NCBI GenBank assembly: GCA_020636195.1
Contig: JACJYH010000001.1
Location: forward strand, 558,001 to 622,000
Direction: 5' to 3'
Length of the DNA: 64,000 nucleotides
Origin: Lewinellaceae bacterium
Lineage (GTDB): Bacteria; Bacteroidota; Bacteroidia; Chitinophagales; Saprospiraceae
Under the pieces are notes generated by a model. That model did not search any database. It was not told where the DNA came from and was given only the letters and a program-made list of their open reading frames with translations. Position 1 is the first letter of the stretch, and the number at the start of each line of letters is the position of its first letter. The position numbers were made by a program, and so were the translations under genes. This document shows positions 22,101 through 31,500 of this stretch, piece after piece.

Positions 22101-25100
22101 ATGACAACTGTCCCGGTGCTACTATTTCATATACAATTTCAGGAGCTACGACAGCTGGTGTGACAGCAGGAAGTGCTGTAGGAACCATTTTCAATTTGGG
22201 TACATCGATAGTAACCTATACAGTTACAAATGGAGGCTTGAGTGCTTCATGTAGTTTCCAAGTAGTTGTATCAGATTGTACACCTCCGGCTATTACTTGT
22301 CCGGCCGATTTGGTTTTGGAATGCGCAGCTTCAGGTAATGCTGCTGCTATTTCTGCATGGACGGCAACAGCAACGGACAATTGTGATACCAATGTTGATA
22401 TTTCTAAAACGTTGATCAATACAGCGGATCAATGCGGAAATTCTTCAATTCAATTATACAGATTTGTGGCAACTGATAATTTTGGAAATACAAGTGTTTG
22501 TTACGCAAATGTAGATATCAATGACACTACCGTTCCTACTATCACCACAAGCGCATCACCTATGACGGTGCAATGTGATGGCAATGGAAATTATAGCCAA
22601 CTATTAACATGGTTGAATGCTCAAGGAGGTGCAGTGGCAAATGACGATTGTGGTAGCGTAACTTGGTCCAATAATTTTAGTGGGTTATCAGATTTGTGCG
22701 GTAATACCGGATCTGCAACTGTGATCTTTACAGTGACTGACCAGTGTGGAAATACCAACACAACCCAAGCTATGTTTACAATTCAAGATATTTCAGTACC
22801 TTCTATTGTGGTACCTGGAGATATTACATTGCAGTGTGGTGATCCATCGAATGATGTCATTATTGCGAACTGGTTGAGTTCAGCGACAGGAACAGATGTA
22901 TGTGGATCGGTTACAATTTCGAATGATTATCCTTCAGGTATAGAAGGTGCTCCAAATTGCACCGGATCAGGAACATTGACAGTTACTTGGACTGCCACGG
23001 ATGCTTGTGGATTAACAATGTCAGAGACAGCAACAATAGCATACAGCGATACTCGAAAGCCAATTTTGATGATACCACCATCAGATTTAGTATTAGAATG
23101 TAATAATCCTGATATCCAAACTGAAATCCAAGCATGGCAACAATTATTTGGTAATGCAATGGTTGTAGATGCTTGTGATTTAAATCTTTCTTTAACTTTC
23201 ACTGAGGGACAAACGGTAAATCAATGTGGTGGCACTAGCACCACACCATATCTTTTCACTGCCACGGATGATTGTGGAAATAGTATTTCTCATTATGCAA
23301 ATTTGATTATATTTGACGAAGTAGGCCCTGTAATAACGCTTCCAACTGCAAATTCATCTGTAGCTTGTGATGGTGACATAGCTACAGCTTTAAACACTTG
23401 GTTAAACTCTGTGGTGGCAACAGATGGATGTGGTGGCTCAACAACAATAAGCTATGCTTTAGTGAGCTCACAAACCGTTTGTAACGGTACAACCACTGAA
23501 ATTCAATCTGTGTATCAATTTTCAGCATTTGATGCTTGTGGTAATATTTCCACTGCATTTGATACATTTACAGTTATTGATAATGTAAGCCCAATCATTG
23601 TTGCCCCAGCTAATCTTACAGTTGCATGTGGTGATGATATAGGAGCTGCCATTATAGCTTGGATAGACAATTATACAGTGACAGAAGCATGTCAAGATTT
23701 CGATGTTGTAAATAATTTCAGTGGTTCCGTCGGATCATTATGTGGTGGTTCTACCACTGTTACTTGGACAGTAACTGATGGATGTGGAGCAACTGGTACT
23801 ACTTCGGCAATGATTGTTGTCTCTCCTGACAATACACCACCGGTGTTTGCAAATTGTCCCGGCAATTTATTTGTTAATGTCGATGTGGATTTATGCGGTG
23901 CCAATGTCATTTATTCTACACCAATAGCAAATGATTGTAATGGCCCTGTCAGCGTTGCATTGACTGGAGGCATTGCATCAGGTGGCTTGTTCCCATTAGG
24001 AGCTACAACGATTACATTTACAGCGACTGATGCATGTAACAATACTTCAACATGTAGTTTTGATATCATTGTTTTAGATAGTGATATTCCTCAAATAAAT
24101 TGTCCTTCCAACGATGTTGTTGTGTGTACTGACCTTGATGTTTGTAATTGGGAAGCAACAAATGCCGTAAATCCTATAGCAATAGAGAACTGTCCGAATG
24201 CGTCAATTGAGTTTAGTACTACAGGCGCTACTGTTCTTTCGGGTACGGACTCTGCTGCAGGACAAATCTTTAACCTTGGTACAACAGTAGTCACATATAC
24301 GATCACTGATGGATCAGGAAATTTGGGTTCTTGTAGCTTTAATGTCATAGTCAATGACTGTCAAGCCCCCACATTAAATTGTTCTGATGAGTTGAATATA
24401 GCTTGTAATGAAGAGGATTTAGATGCATGGTTTACAACAATTGCAGCTACTGCTGGAGACAATTGCTCTCCATTAGCGGACTTAAGCATTGATACTTTAT
24501 TATTGACTGATTTTTCAAGTTGTGGAAATACGATACATCGTGTGTATCTCTTTACAGTTACAGATTTGGCTGGAAATACAGGTACATGTACTGCAGCGTA
24601 TAGCACTATAGATGATATACCTCCGGCAATAAATACAGACGACGTCATTAATTTAACGCTTGAATGTAACGACATCAATAATAGCATTGCGCTGATAGGT
24701 TGGTTGAACACGAATGCCGGTCTAACAGCTACAGATGATTGTGCGGAACCTATTTCATGGAGCAATGATTTTAATGGCACACTAAGTGATTTGTGTGGCA
24801 ATACAGGAGCTGTCACAGTAGTATTTACTGCAACCGATGGATGTGGAAACACCAGTACTTCAAGCGCAATTTATACCATTGAAGACACGACAGAGCCAGT
24901 AATCTCATGTCCACCAAACATCACTGTAGAATGTAATAGTCCAAATCAAAATGCGATCATCAGTACTTGGTTAAGTATTGGTTCAGGTACAGATGATTGT
25001 GATGAAAGTGTCACCATTACAAACGATTATTCAAGCGCCTTATTTGTTGCTTCGTGTGGTGCTACAGGTACTTATACGGTTACATTTACAGCCACTGATG

Positions 25101-25522
25101 ATTGTAACAATTCTTCATCATGTGTAAGATCAATAACTATAGTAGATTCAAGGCCTCCGGTAATTACTTTGATGGCCATCGATACTACCACTGAGTGTGG
25201 ACCTGACAATGCCGCTCAATTAACAGCTTGGCTGAACAATCATGGAGGAGCTACAGCATCTGATGATTGTAGTACATCTGATGAATTGGTATGGCAAACG
25301 CCAGAATTGGTGCAATCTATCCAAGGTTGCGGAAATACAGTAACTTACATTTATAGATTTAGGGTGGCTGATGCTTGTGGCAATCTTTCAGCGTGGACAT
25401 TAGCATCGTTTTCTATTATCGATTCAACTGATCCAACCATAACAACTCCAGCTTCAAACAACACCGTAGAATGCGATGGTAGTGGAAATCTGAATGCTAG
25501 AAATACCTGGCTTGCAAACTAA
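16184..25522 (+). CDS. Giant T9SS-secreted HYR-module protein, N-terminal part up to the in-frame stop
   Basis: The first 3,112 codons of what looks like a single 5,709-codon gene (16184-33313). The signal peptide is MNKFLYLILLLCYGLNLNAQ. Residues ~25-1435 are beta-rich extracellular domains resembling DUF11/Ig-like surface-protein repeats. From residue ~1439, HYR-like modules of 80-95 residues repeat. Most begin after a P-P or D-P linker, carry VECNG-type and TDxCGN motifs and have about four cysteines each. Eight consecutive modules are duplicated in tandem (20981-25150). The frame stops at TAA 25520-25522 in the middle of a module, and the same frame continues immediately after it. No catalytic domain was recognised; a structural or adhesive surface role is inferred. 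Confidence 0.8.
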   Translation: MNKFLYLILLLCYGLNLNAQTFSVSQVVPIPALSVCNDTATFSVTVLTQNLSGSTNNSLTLDLGPGAHYIVGSATITSTNNNATSTMPSITIDAEDASDDNVPVLTISDLAFADQFTMEYKVILDCSVIGQSIALNSILATMSGSGGTKSDNSDQYNASYGVISILPNGTGANQSPNLSFANAVVGQTYTRTIRIRNGGLGYVNSFMFYDTTQIGLTVTPISGGTILSTTNIGNAIVRIYEVNDFTSIGNSDYRFDTNETYEIVQQVQVVSCTMLLSKFGANFGCFGQESCGSTTGTTRLGGASLNPSVQPNIVQSVRQSTILCPDDPRTGYIILKNTGTDAATNISLTIYKSLGTSASNDSRLGYIDTSSVMYTIYNSGVPTIVDPMILSLVNSTASADGCGFQKPRQFMLSIPLLPAGDSIVVEVDFIGCCNEPCTRNRYIRDGMAFFGSYVNGCGTTPRNITATQITPRIHLQNEALIEAPTDLNDGDIFDFSIDITRYFFSSPIIPYKYYYNIELPQGIMFSGNFSDIQIYRSNGTLFSPQPPITFDTGTNTFTIEFSNTIPLQEGARFYFSNMMADCSKGNGGGLNVNAYLETDPSCTCKPHTMCNGVNIALHCPGCMVSGLINRGYSIKRVNIGQPDNDNNGIPDPPPATISPLVRDGYAIHCDTLESEWVGWVQVLSDAPTGGFTHGFAVDSSSAGNKLIPLTGRVEITRPGGGSWICDNLPVGSTGLYNWVDFSISNLSACGYGPNFIHGDTIRAYIRYVVADASRYVGVFQYPVKTRFYVSDQYYIDQPFSNPRDPRMWYCDNYSGIYGLAGLYDASNGQRTLTHQSCDTLVTLMDYFLGVGPSQYYSGGNFFNNEYRPLTIYDTFTIDIPIGYTYFRATASFNINGVVQTIPINPIDFNSNPLVFDVSQYYAINGGTLPVPDEGSNTTFRTYLVAGCLASANSVSTITMQQQSIPEFKYDHFNQNPTGTYVNNNLIAYNKPNITISSAEPVVQASTDTVTWDISLTNTTPFPANNAWLGEVVGGAIEMIDVQEISCSTMALIGSPLVINSDNIYEVGTINGNVQKCYRITGRITSCQTNDLTVASGWDCNGYPAGVENANCSSNIILYATLLESGLNIQILNQPLLQVELCDTVDYEILIANPNIGRTEDIQVSFTIPGGTAGLEIIPGTSFLKFPSIGGTYPASPNLSDPSETATSYVWTITNSEIGGSGLEGTLNSPNNQFSLKFRARTEPCEARSGIRFFFNANGVSPCGQPVVATAQATQRLNLVGSLGAGGEFVVNTVVDDMVDCARDTALIDVSLLYLGSVSTDGNEKLTLIIPPNYSIVSGSYMTIGTITPVSGPTANGSAPEGNVFDWALPAGMVIGDPVDFTIQITKVDTALCIPDSILLTQTSRVFQATCSSNTAIMCDIIEITGDDRDTIFLTPAMLVFNGPLDTIVSCANFENYLLGDGNYTISGACGNSALSSEIISSPPCLIDGDYIIRWKSTDDCGNIDSIDVIVTVVDTVPPVFSGIPDDVTVSCVSDIPIFPPTTSITVADDCALMHTVTITEEVMDSICPNNYVLHRYFIATNECGIMDTATQLITVHDDIKPLWMTLPQDLFVECTDPNFTTIVNNWLTSYGNAMAFDNCNGPISMTMTAGTQVATCGGTTSTVYSVTADDGCGNSITAFADLIIFDNTAPNLVPPANTTISCTDNQATSLSTWFATATSADGCGGSVIINQALISDIESCSGSISQNILTYLFTATDDCGNVSTATRTFTIQDVVAPIITAPANLTISCGQSPATAILDWLDDYTVTEACQDFAVSNNYTGGLPNMCGGNMTITWTVTDGCGASGTTSAMVIASNDLVPPVFSNCPSNMTVNVDVDICGSNVIYSTPVATDCNSPVSVALISGPASGTLFPVGASNILFRATDACGNTADCSFVITVVDTNIPSIQCPTNAVDVCAGTTCTWTSNASIDPVYNDNCPGATISYTISGATTAGVTAGSAVGTIFNLGTSIVTYTVTNGGLSASCSFQVVVSDCTPPAITCPADLVLECAASGNAAAISAWTATATDNCDTNVDISKTLINTADQCGNSSIQLYRFVATDNFGNTSVCYANVDINDTTVPTITTSASPMTVQCDGNGNYSQLLTWLNAQGGAVANDDCGSVTWSNNFSGLSDLCGNTGSATVIFTVTDQCGNTNTTQAMFTIQDISVPSIVVPGDITLQCGDPSNDVIIANWLSSATGTDVCGSVTISNDYPSGIEGAPNCTGSGTLTVTWTATDACGLTMSETATIAYSDTRKPILMIPPSDLVLECNNPDIQTEIQAWQQLFGNAMVVDACDLNLSLTFTEGQTVNQCGGTSTTPYLFTATDDCGNSISHYANLIIFDEVGPVITLPTANSSVACDGDIATALNTWLNSVVATDGCGGSTTISYALVSSQTVCNGTTTEIQSVYQFSAFDACGNISTAFDTFTVIDNVSPIIVAPANLTVACGDDIGAAIIAWIDNYTVTEACQDFDVVNNFSGSVGSLCGGSTTVTWTVTDGCGATGTTSAMIVVSPDNTPPVFANCPGNLFVNVDVDLCGANVIYSTPIANDCNGPVSVALTGGIASGGLFPLGATTITFTATDACNNTSTCSFDIIVLDSDIPQINCPSNDVVVCTDLDVCNWEATNAVNPIAIENCPNASIEFSTTGATVLSGTDSAAGQIFNLGTTVVTYTITDGSGNLGSCSFNVIVNDCQAPTLNCSDELNIACNEEDLDAWFTTIAATAGDNCSPLADLSIDTLLLTDFSSCGNTIHRVYLFTVTDLAGNTGTCTAAYSTIDDIPPAINTDDVINLTLECNDINNSIALIGWLNTNAGLTATDDCAEPISWSNDFNGTLSDLCGNTGAVTVVFTATDGCGNTSTSSAIYTIEDTTEPVISCPPNITVECNSPNQNAIISTWLSIGSGTDDCDESVTITNDYSSALFVASCGATGTYTVTFTATDDCNNSSSCVRSITIVDSRPPVITLMAIDTTTECGPDNAAQLTAWLNNHGGATASDDCSTSDELVWQTPELVQSIQGCGNTVTYIYRFRVADACGNLSAWTLASFSIIDSTDPTITTPASNNTVECDGSGNLNARNTWLAN
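20981..25150 (+). repeat. Tandem duplication of an eight-module block inside the giant gene
   Basis: Modules A-H at 20981-23055 recur in the same order at 23056-25150. Paired landmarks are SYGNAMAFDNC/LFGNAMVVDAC, ATSADGCGGS/VVATDGCGGS, DYTVTEACQDF/NYTVTEACQDF, VNVDVDICG/VNVDVDLCG, DVCAGTTCTW/VVCTDLDVCNW, then modules F, G (SDLCGNTG in both) and H (TISNDY/TITNDY). The copies have diverged at DNA level, so the duplication is old. Confidence 0.8.
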
Positions 25523-28500
25523 GGTGGTGCCATCGCTTCAGATATTTGTGGACCTGCACCTACTTGGTCTTACGATTTGATAAACACCATTGATCAATGT
25601 GGATTTACGGGGACATATGTGTATAGGTTTACGGTAATGGATGCATGTGGAAATACTGCAACTACAGAAGCTAGTTTTATCATTGTAGATACCACAAACC
25701 CTACTATAACAACACAAGCACAAAATATGACCGCTCAATGCAATGGGTCTAATAATACGGCTGAAATCCTTAATTGGTTGAATAACAATGGTTTTGCAAC
25801 AGCATCTGAAGATTGTGGAAATATCATTTGGACTAATAATTATGGTTCCATTGCGACGGATTGCGGAACTACGGGTGGTGTGCAAGTTACGTTTGTCGCT
25901 ACTGACCAGTGTGGCAATGCAAGTACAACATCGGCAGTATTTACTATAATTGATAATATACCGCCTACTTGGGAAATTTATCCTCAAAATTTAACCATAG
26001 AATGCAATGGAACTGATGATCCATTGGATCAAATCAATGCATGGTTGAATACAGCGGGAGGTGGAGAAGCGAAAGATTCTTGTTCATTGGTTGTGTACAC
26101 AAATGATTTCGATCAACTGAGTGATGGTTGTAGCACATTTACTGGCAGTGCATTAGTGACCTTTACGGCTTCCGATGCTTGTGGAAATTCCATAACTGCC
26201 ACGGCCACTGTCACGGTCATAGATGACACTGGTCCTGCATTTGATATTATGGCGAGAGATACCATTGTAGAGTGCGATGGAGCTGGCAATCTCACAGACC
26301 TTGCTAATTGGTTGGCAAATCATGGTGGTGCTGTTGCTTCAGATGAGTGTAGCGAACCTTTAGTGTGGAATTATTCATTGATCAGTACCACACCGTCATG
26401 TGGAAATACTAGTTCTGCACGCTATTCTTTTACGGCTACAGATGCATGTGGAAACACCAGCGTAACCACAGAAGCATTGTTTATTATTGTGGATACCACA
26501 GATCCTGTTTTTGTGGTATTACCACAAGACAGTACTGTCCAATGTGATGGCAATGGCAATGAGATACAGTTGGCAGGTTGGTTAAGTTCATCAGCCGGAT
26601 TAGTTGCTGATGATGTATGTGGAGGCGAAATAAGTATTAATTATGATTTAGTCAGAGAAACAGATCTTTGCGGTTTGACAGGCAACGGATTGTATAGATT
26701 TACGATTACGGATGCGTGTGGGAATACCAACACTGCGGAAGCAAGCTTTATCATTGTGGACACATTGCCACCTTCCATCATAGGCGGTGCTGATATGAAC
26801 ATGGAAGAATGTGTGGCTCCTCCTGCAGGTAATTATCCTGAATTTGATTTTTGGTTGACAAATCACGCCGGAGCTGAGGCATCAGATGTATGCGGAGGCT
26901 ATGAATGGTCTGATAACTATGATCCTGATAACTGGGTTCAGCAGTGTGGCAATACAAGATATGTAGATGTGACGTTTTATGCAACCGACGTTTGTGGTAA
27001 TGTAGATTCTATAACATACCAATTCAGCATTGGTGACGTCACGCCGCCGATGTTTACAAATTGTCCTAGACCACCTATTGTTGTTGATGCTCCGGCTGGA
27101 TGGTGCAGCTCATACGTCAATTTCTCTCCTGTTGCAGCAACAGATAATTGTAGCGGTGTGACCATTACAAGAATTGATGACACGGGATTAAACTCAGGTG
27201 ATCTGTTCCCAGTTGGATTGACAATATTAAGTTATGAAGCCATCGATTCATGCGGCAATAAGGATACCTGTGATATTAAAATCGTGGTCAATGATTATCA
27301 TACACCTCCTACAATCACATGCCCAAGTGATGTCACAATGGTCAATGATTATGATGTTTGTGGAGCAATTTTGGATAAACTCAATCCTGTGGTCAGTGAT
27401 AACTGCCCTGATAATATAGCCGTTACCTATGAAATCACAGATGGTAATGGAGAAGTGTATAATTCTGGAGTTGAAGGCATTGATAATGTACTATTTGATG
27501 TAGGTATAAATACAGTGAAGTTTGTTGTCAAAGATCAACCTATTTTACTTATTACTGAAGTGCTCCAAGATGGAATAGTGTCAGGTGTGGAAGTTGGAAA
27601 TTTTGGCCCAACATCATATAATATCTCTTGCATGATTATAAGGCGAGAATCTTCCGGTGTGATAGAAGATTTCATTGTGCCAAATGGTACCATCGTTCCT
27701 GTTGGCGGTGTTTATACACATACTTTTAGCTTGATTCCACAAGGGCAGACAGCCACTTACAGTTTGCATTTCTTAGATAGAGTCATCGATGCGATTAGTG
27801 TCAATACAGGCATATTGATCGGCGATGATTTTATTAGAATTAGTGTTGTTGATCACAATTTGCAATCAGATTTTGATATTGCTGATGCTTGTCATGCGGG
27901 TAGTTTTGGAATTTGGAATCCTGAGCTTCCTGTGTTTACAGATAATGGAAAAGTGGCATCCTTGCAAAGTGCAGACCCTTCTATGGATATGTGTATAACA
28001 AAAGTTACTGTCCAAGACATACAGGCTCCAACTTGTATGATGCACGATACATTGAGTGTCACTAATTCAAATATTGAATTGACATTTGGTATTTGCAACA
28101 CAAGTAGTATCACTATGCCTGCCGGCAAAGTAGTGGATGTAAAAATCCACAATTTACAGATCACTACAGAAAATGCAGGTGCTCTACATGTTAGCTTGGT
28201 GAGCCCTTCAGGAATAGAAATTACATTGTTCGGTGATTTATGTGAAGAGAGTGAAGATGTCGATGTCAGCTTAGAAGACCATGCATTACAAAGCATCAAT
28301 GCTGCACCTTGTGGACCATTGGGTAATGGAGGCGTTTATATTCCTACAGAAGCGTTCAAAACTTTCTTTGGCGAAGACGCTGCGGGTGATTGGCAATTGC
28401 ATATTTATTTAGATGAAAATGTAACAGCCACTATTGAAAATTGGACTTTGGAAGTTTTGACGGTTCAACCGTATAACCAACCGGATGTCGTTATCGAAAA

Positions 28501-31500
28501 TGATCCGGGTTTATGTTCCGCTGAGTTTACATGGATTCATCCTGTTTTCTATGATAATTGTTGTATCGGAACTATGACAGTGACATACGACCATTATTTA
28601 GAATTGGATCCTTTGGTTTTACAGTCAACATCTACTGAAGTGATTATAGGAGGTAATATTAAATTGGATGGAACATCAACAACAAAGGTTTTTCCAGTCG
28701 GAATCACAAAAGTCATTTACACTCTAATTGATCAGTATGGCAATGAAATAGAATGTGGTTTTGATGTAGTTGTAAAAGACACCGAAGAACCGGAGTTTAC
28801 TTTTGGTTGTAAAGATCGTGAAGTTCAATTATTGGATGGTAACTGTACCATTTCACTTGGAGAAACACCGCCATATACTGATAATTGTGGTGTTGCATCC
28901 ATAGCGTATTGCTATGCTGATGGTTCTCCTGTAGATATCAATAACATACCTATCGGTACACATCAGATAACCATCAAAGTCACTGATATTTATGGAAATG
29001 TGGGTTCGTGTACCTTTGAGTTTAAAGTTGTCGAGTTTACAAATACCAGTGGAACTTTAGCTTGTAACGATAATATCAATGTCTCTTTGGATGGCTCATG
29101 TACTGCGGTGATTAACGCAGATATGATCTTGGAAGGTGATAAGTACAGATGTTATGACAACTATTGTATCGTGATAAAGGATGCATCTGGAAACTTGCAT
29201 GACAATTTGTTTACGATGAATGATGTAGGACAAACATTCCAAATTTCAATTTCAGATTGTCAGGGTAGCGGAAATAGCTGTTGGGGATATGCAACTATTG
29301 AAAATAAATCCATTCCACAATTGTTATGCCCGGCAGATACTGTGTTGTACTGTAATTTTGATATTTTAGAAAGGTATCCGGAAGAACATGAACTGGAAGG
29401 ACAACTTGTTTTGGGTGAGGTTGAATTGTTGAATTGTGTGCCTCAAGCCAAAATATCGTTTGTGGATGATTTGGAGAATTTTGGTACATGCCACGCTCCA
29501 AGAGCAGAAGTAACCAGAAGGTGGAGAGTGGAAGGCCAAAATGGAAATATTGGTTATTGCAATCAAGTTATCACTTTTGAACCATTTACATTAGATGCCT
29601 TACAGTTTCCGGAAGATATCACTTACGTCCATCCTATTTCATGTGAAAAAGTGATTTGGAACGAACACGCAATTCATCCTGATAGTACAGGATGGCCTAC
29701 GCTGAATGGTAAAAAGATTTTTGGTAAGCACTATTGTGATATCAATGTAGGTTATCGAGATGATATATTACAAGACGCAAATTGTAAAGCAGCGTATGAA
29801 ATCCTAAGGCATTGGATCATCAGAGACGAGTGCAAACCTCTTGAATTTGGAGTCAATCCATATATTCATATTCAATCTATCAAAGTAGAGGACAATACAC
29901 CTCCTACATTGAAACCATTGCAAGATGTGACCATTTCTACCGATCCTTGGAGCTGTACAGCGAGCTATAAATTGCCTAAGGATATAGTCATCAAAGAAGT
30001 GTGCTCAAACTATGCTATAAAATGGAATGTGCCATATGGAGAGATAAAAGGCGACACTTTATTAGCCAATTTATTGAAGGGGAATACACCGGTTTCAGTG
30101 AAAGTGACTGATTCTTGTGGCAATGTGGCTAGAACCAACTTTAATATCACTGTCATAGACGCTGCCGCACCTGTTGCAATAAGTAAACAAAATATTGTGG
30201 TTAGCTTGACTTCTGACTTGGATGGAGGTATAGCCAAACTTTATGCCTACAGTTTAGATGATGGTTCTTATGATAATTGTTCTGAAGTACGTCTTGAAAT
30301 CAGAAGGAAAGACGGAGGTGCATGTGGTAATATCGGTGCAGATGGATCTCATAACAACAATTCCACTTTCAATGGTAACGGATATCCATCAGAAGTTCCC
30401 GGAAGTATTTGGTTCCATCCTGATGATAGCAAATATACAGCAGCACTAGGCAATATAGACACTGATAATGGTGAGTATGTAAAATTCTGTTGCGAGGATA
30501 TTCCGGACGGCGAAACATATGGATTACATGATGTTGAAATGCGGGTTTGGGATGATGGAAATATGAATGGTATATACGGAGATAACCTTATCATCAATGG
30601 AATGAAAGATAATTATAATAGCACTTGGGTGACGGTTCGTGTTGAGAATAAATTGGCTCCAATATTGATATGCCCGCCAGACATAACCTTAAGTTGTGAT
30701 ACGGACATTCAAGAGAGTTTTGATGGAAAAACCAATATTGCTGATGTGGACTTGACACTCACAGGCTATCCTGAGGCGAAGGAATTATGTAGTAATGCGT
30801 CCGTGACATACAAGGATGAGTGGGTTGGTGACCATGATGATGTTTGTAGATATGGTACCATAAGGAGAACTTTTGAAATTTCAAGAGGTGGAATTTTGGT
30901 GAAATGTCAGCAGTTGATTACTTTGACCTCTGTGACTGGGCCATTCTCAGTATCATTTCCTCAGAATGGTGGCACTTCTTCATGGGAGCGATGTTCTTTG
31001 GGAGAAGATGATGCAAATGACTTGCCAATAAAACCAATCGTCTCAGCAGGACCTTGTGATCTTATCGGTGAGAATATCAAAATTGATACTTTTGTCAATG
31101 AAAACGGCGCATGTAAGAAATGGAGAGTTACCTTCTCATATATAAATTGGTGCACTCATGAAGAATTAGGTCCTTATTACCATTATTACCTATTTACTGA
31201 TGATATAGCACCAAAAATTTCATGTGCTGACCAAGAATTCGACGCTAATCCAAGTCCAGCCAATCCTAATGGAGAATGCTCAGGTGATGTAATGCTGATG
31301 GTAAGCGGTAGAGATAGTTTGGTCTGTGCGGCGGAAAGTTGGTTGAAGTGGCAAGGATTTATTGATCTTTGGGCTGATGGTACAACTGATAGAATTGCGA
31401 CCAGCTATACAAACCAATCTTACAAAGGAATTTGGGTGTTGGTCAATAGATTTTTGAGCACGGGAAGCACCAATCCAGAATGGACAAAACTTACTTTATT

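Noticed and set aside
24361..24852. 163-codon minus-strand frame within the giant gene
   Set aside because: Antisense to conserved HYR modules; composition reflects the repeat on the other strand.
25577..25579. TTG as start of an independent second protein
   Set aside because: The frame is already open from 25523 and the TTG lies inside a module with no ribosome site or signal peptide.
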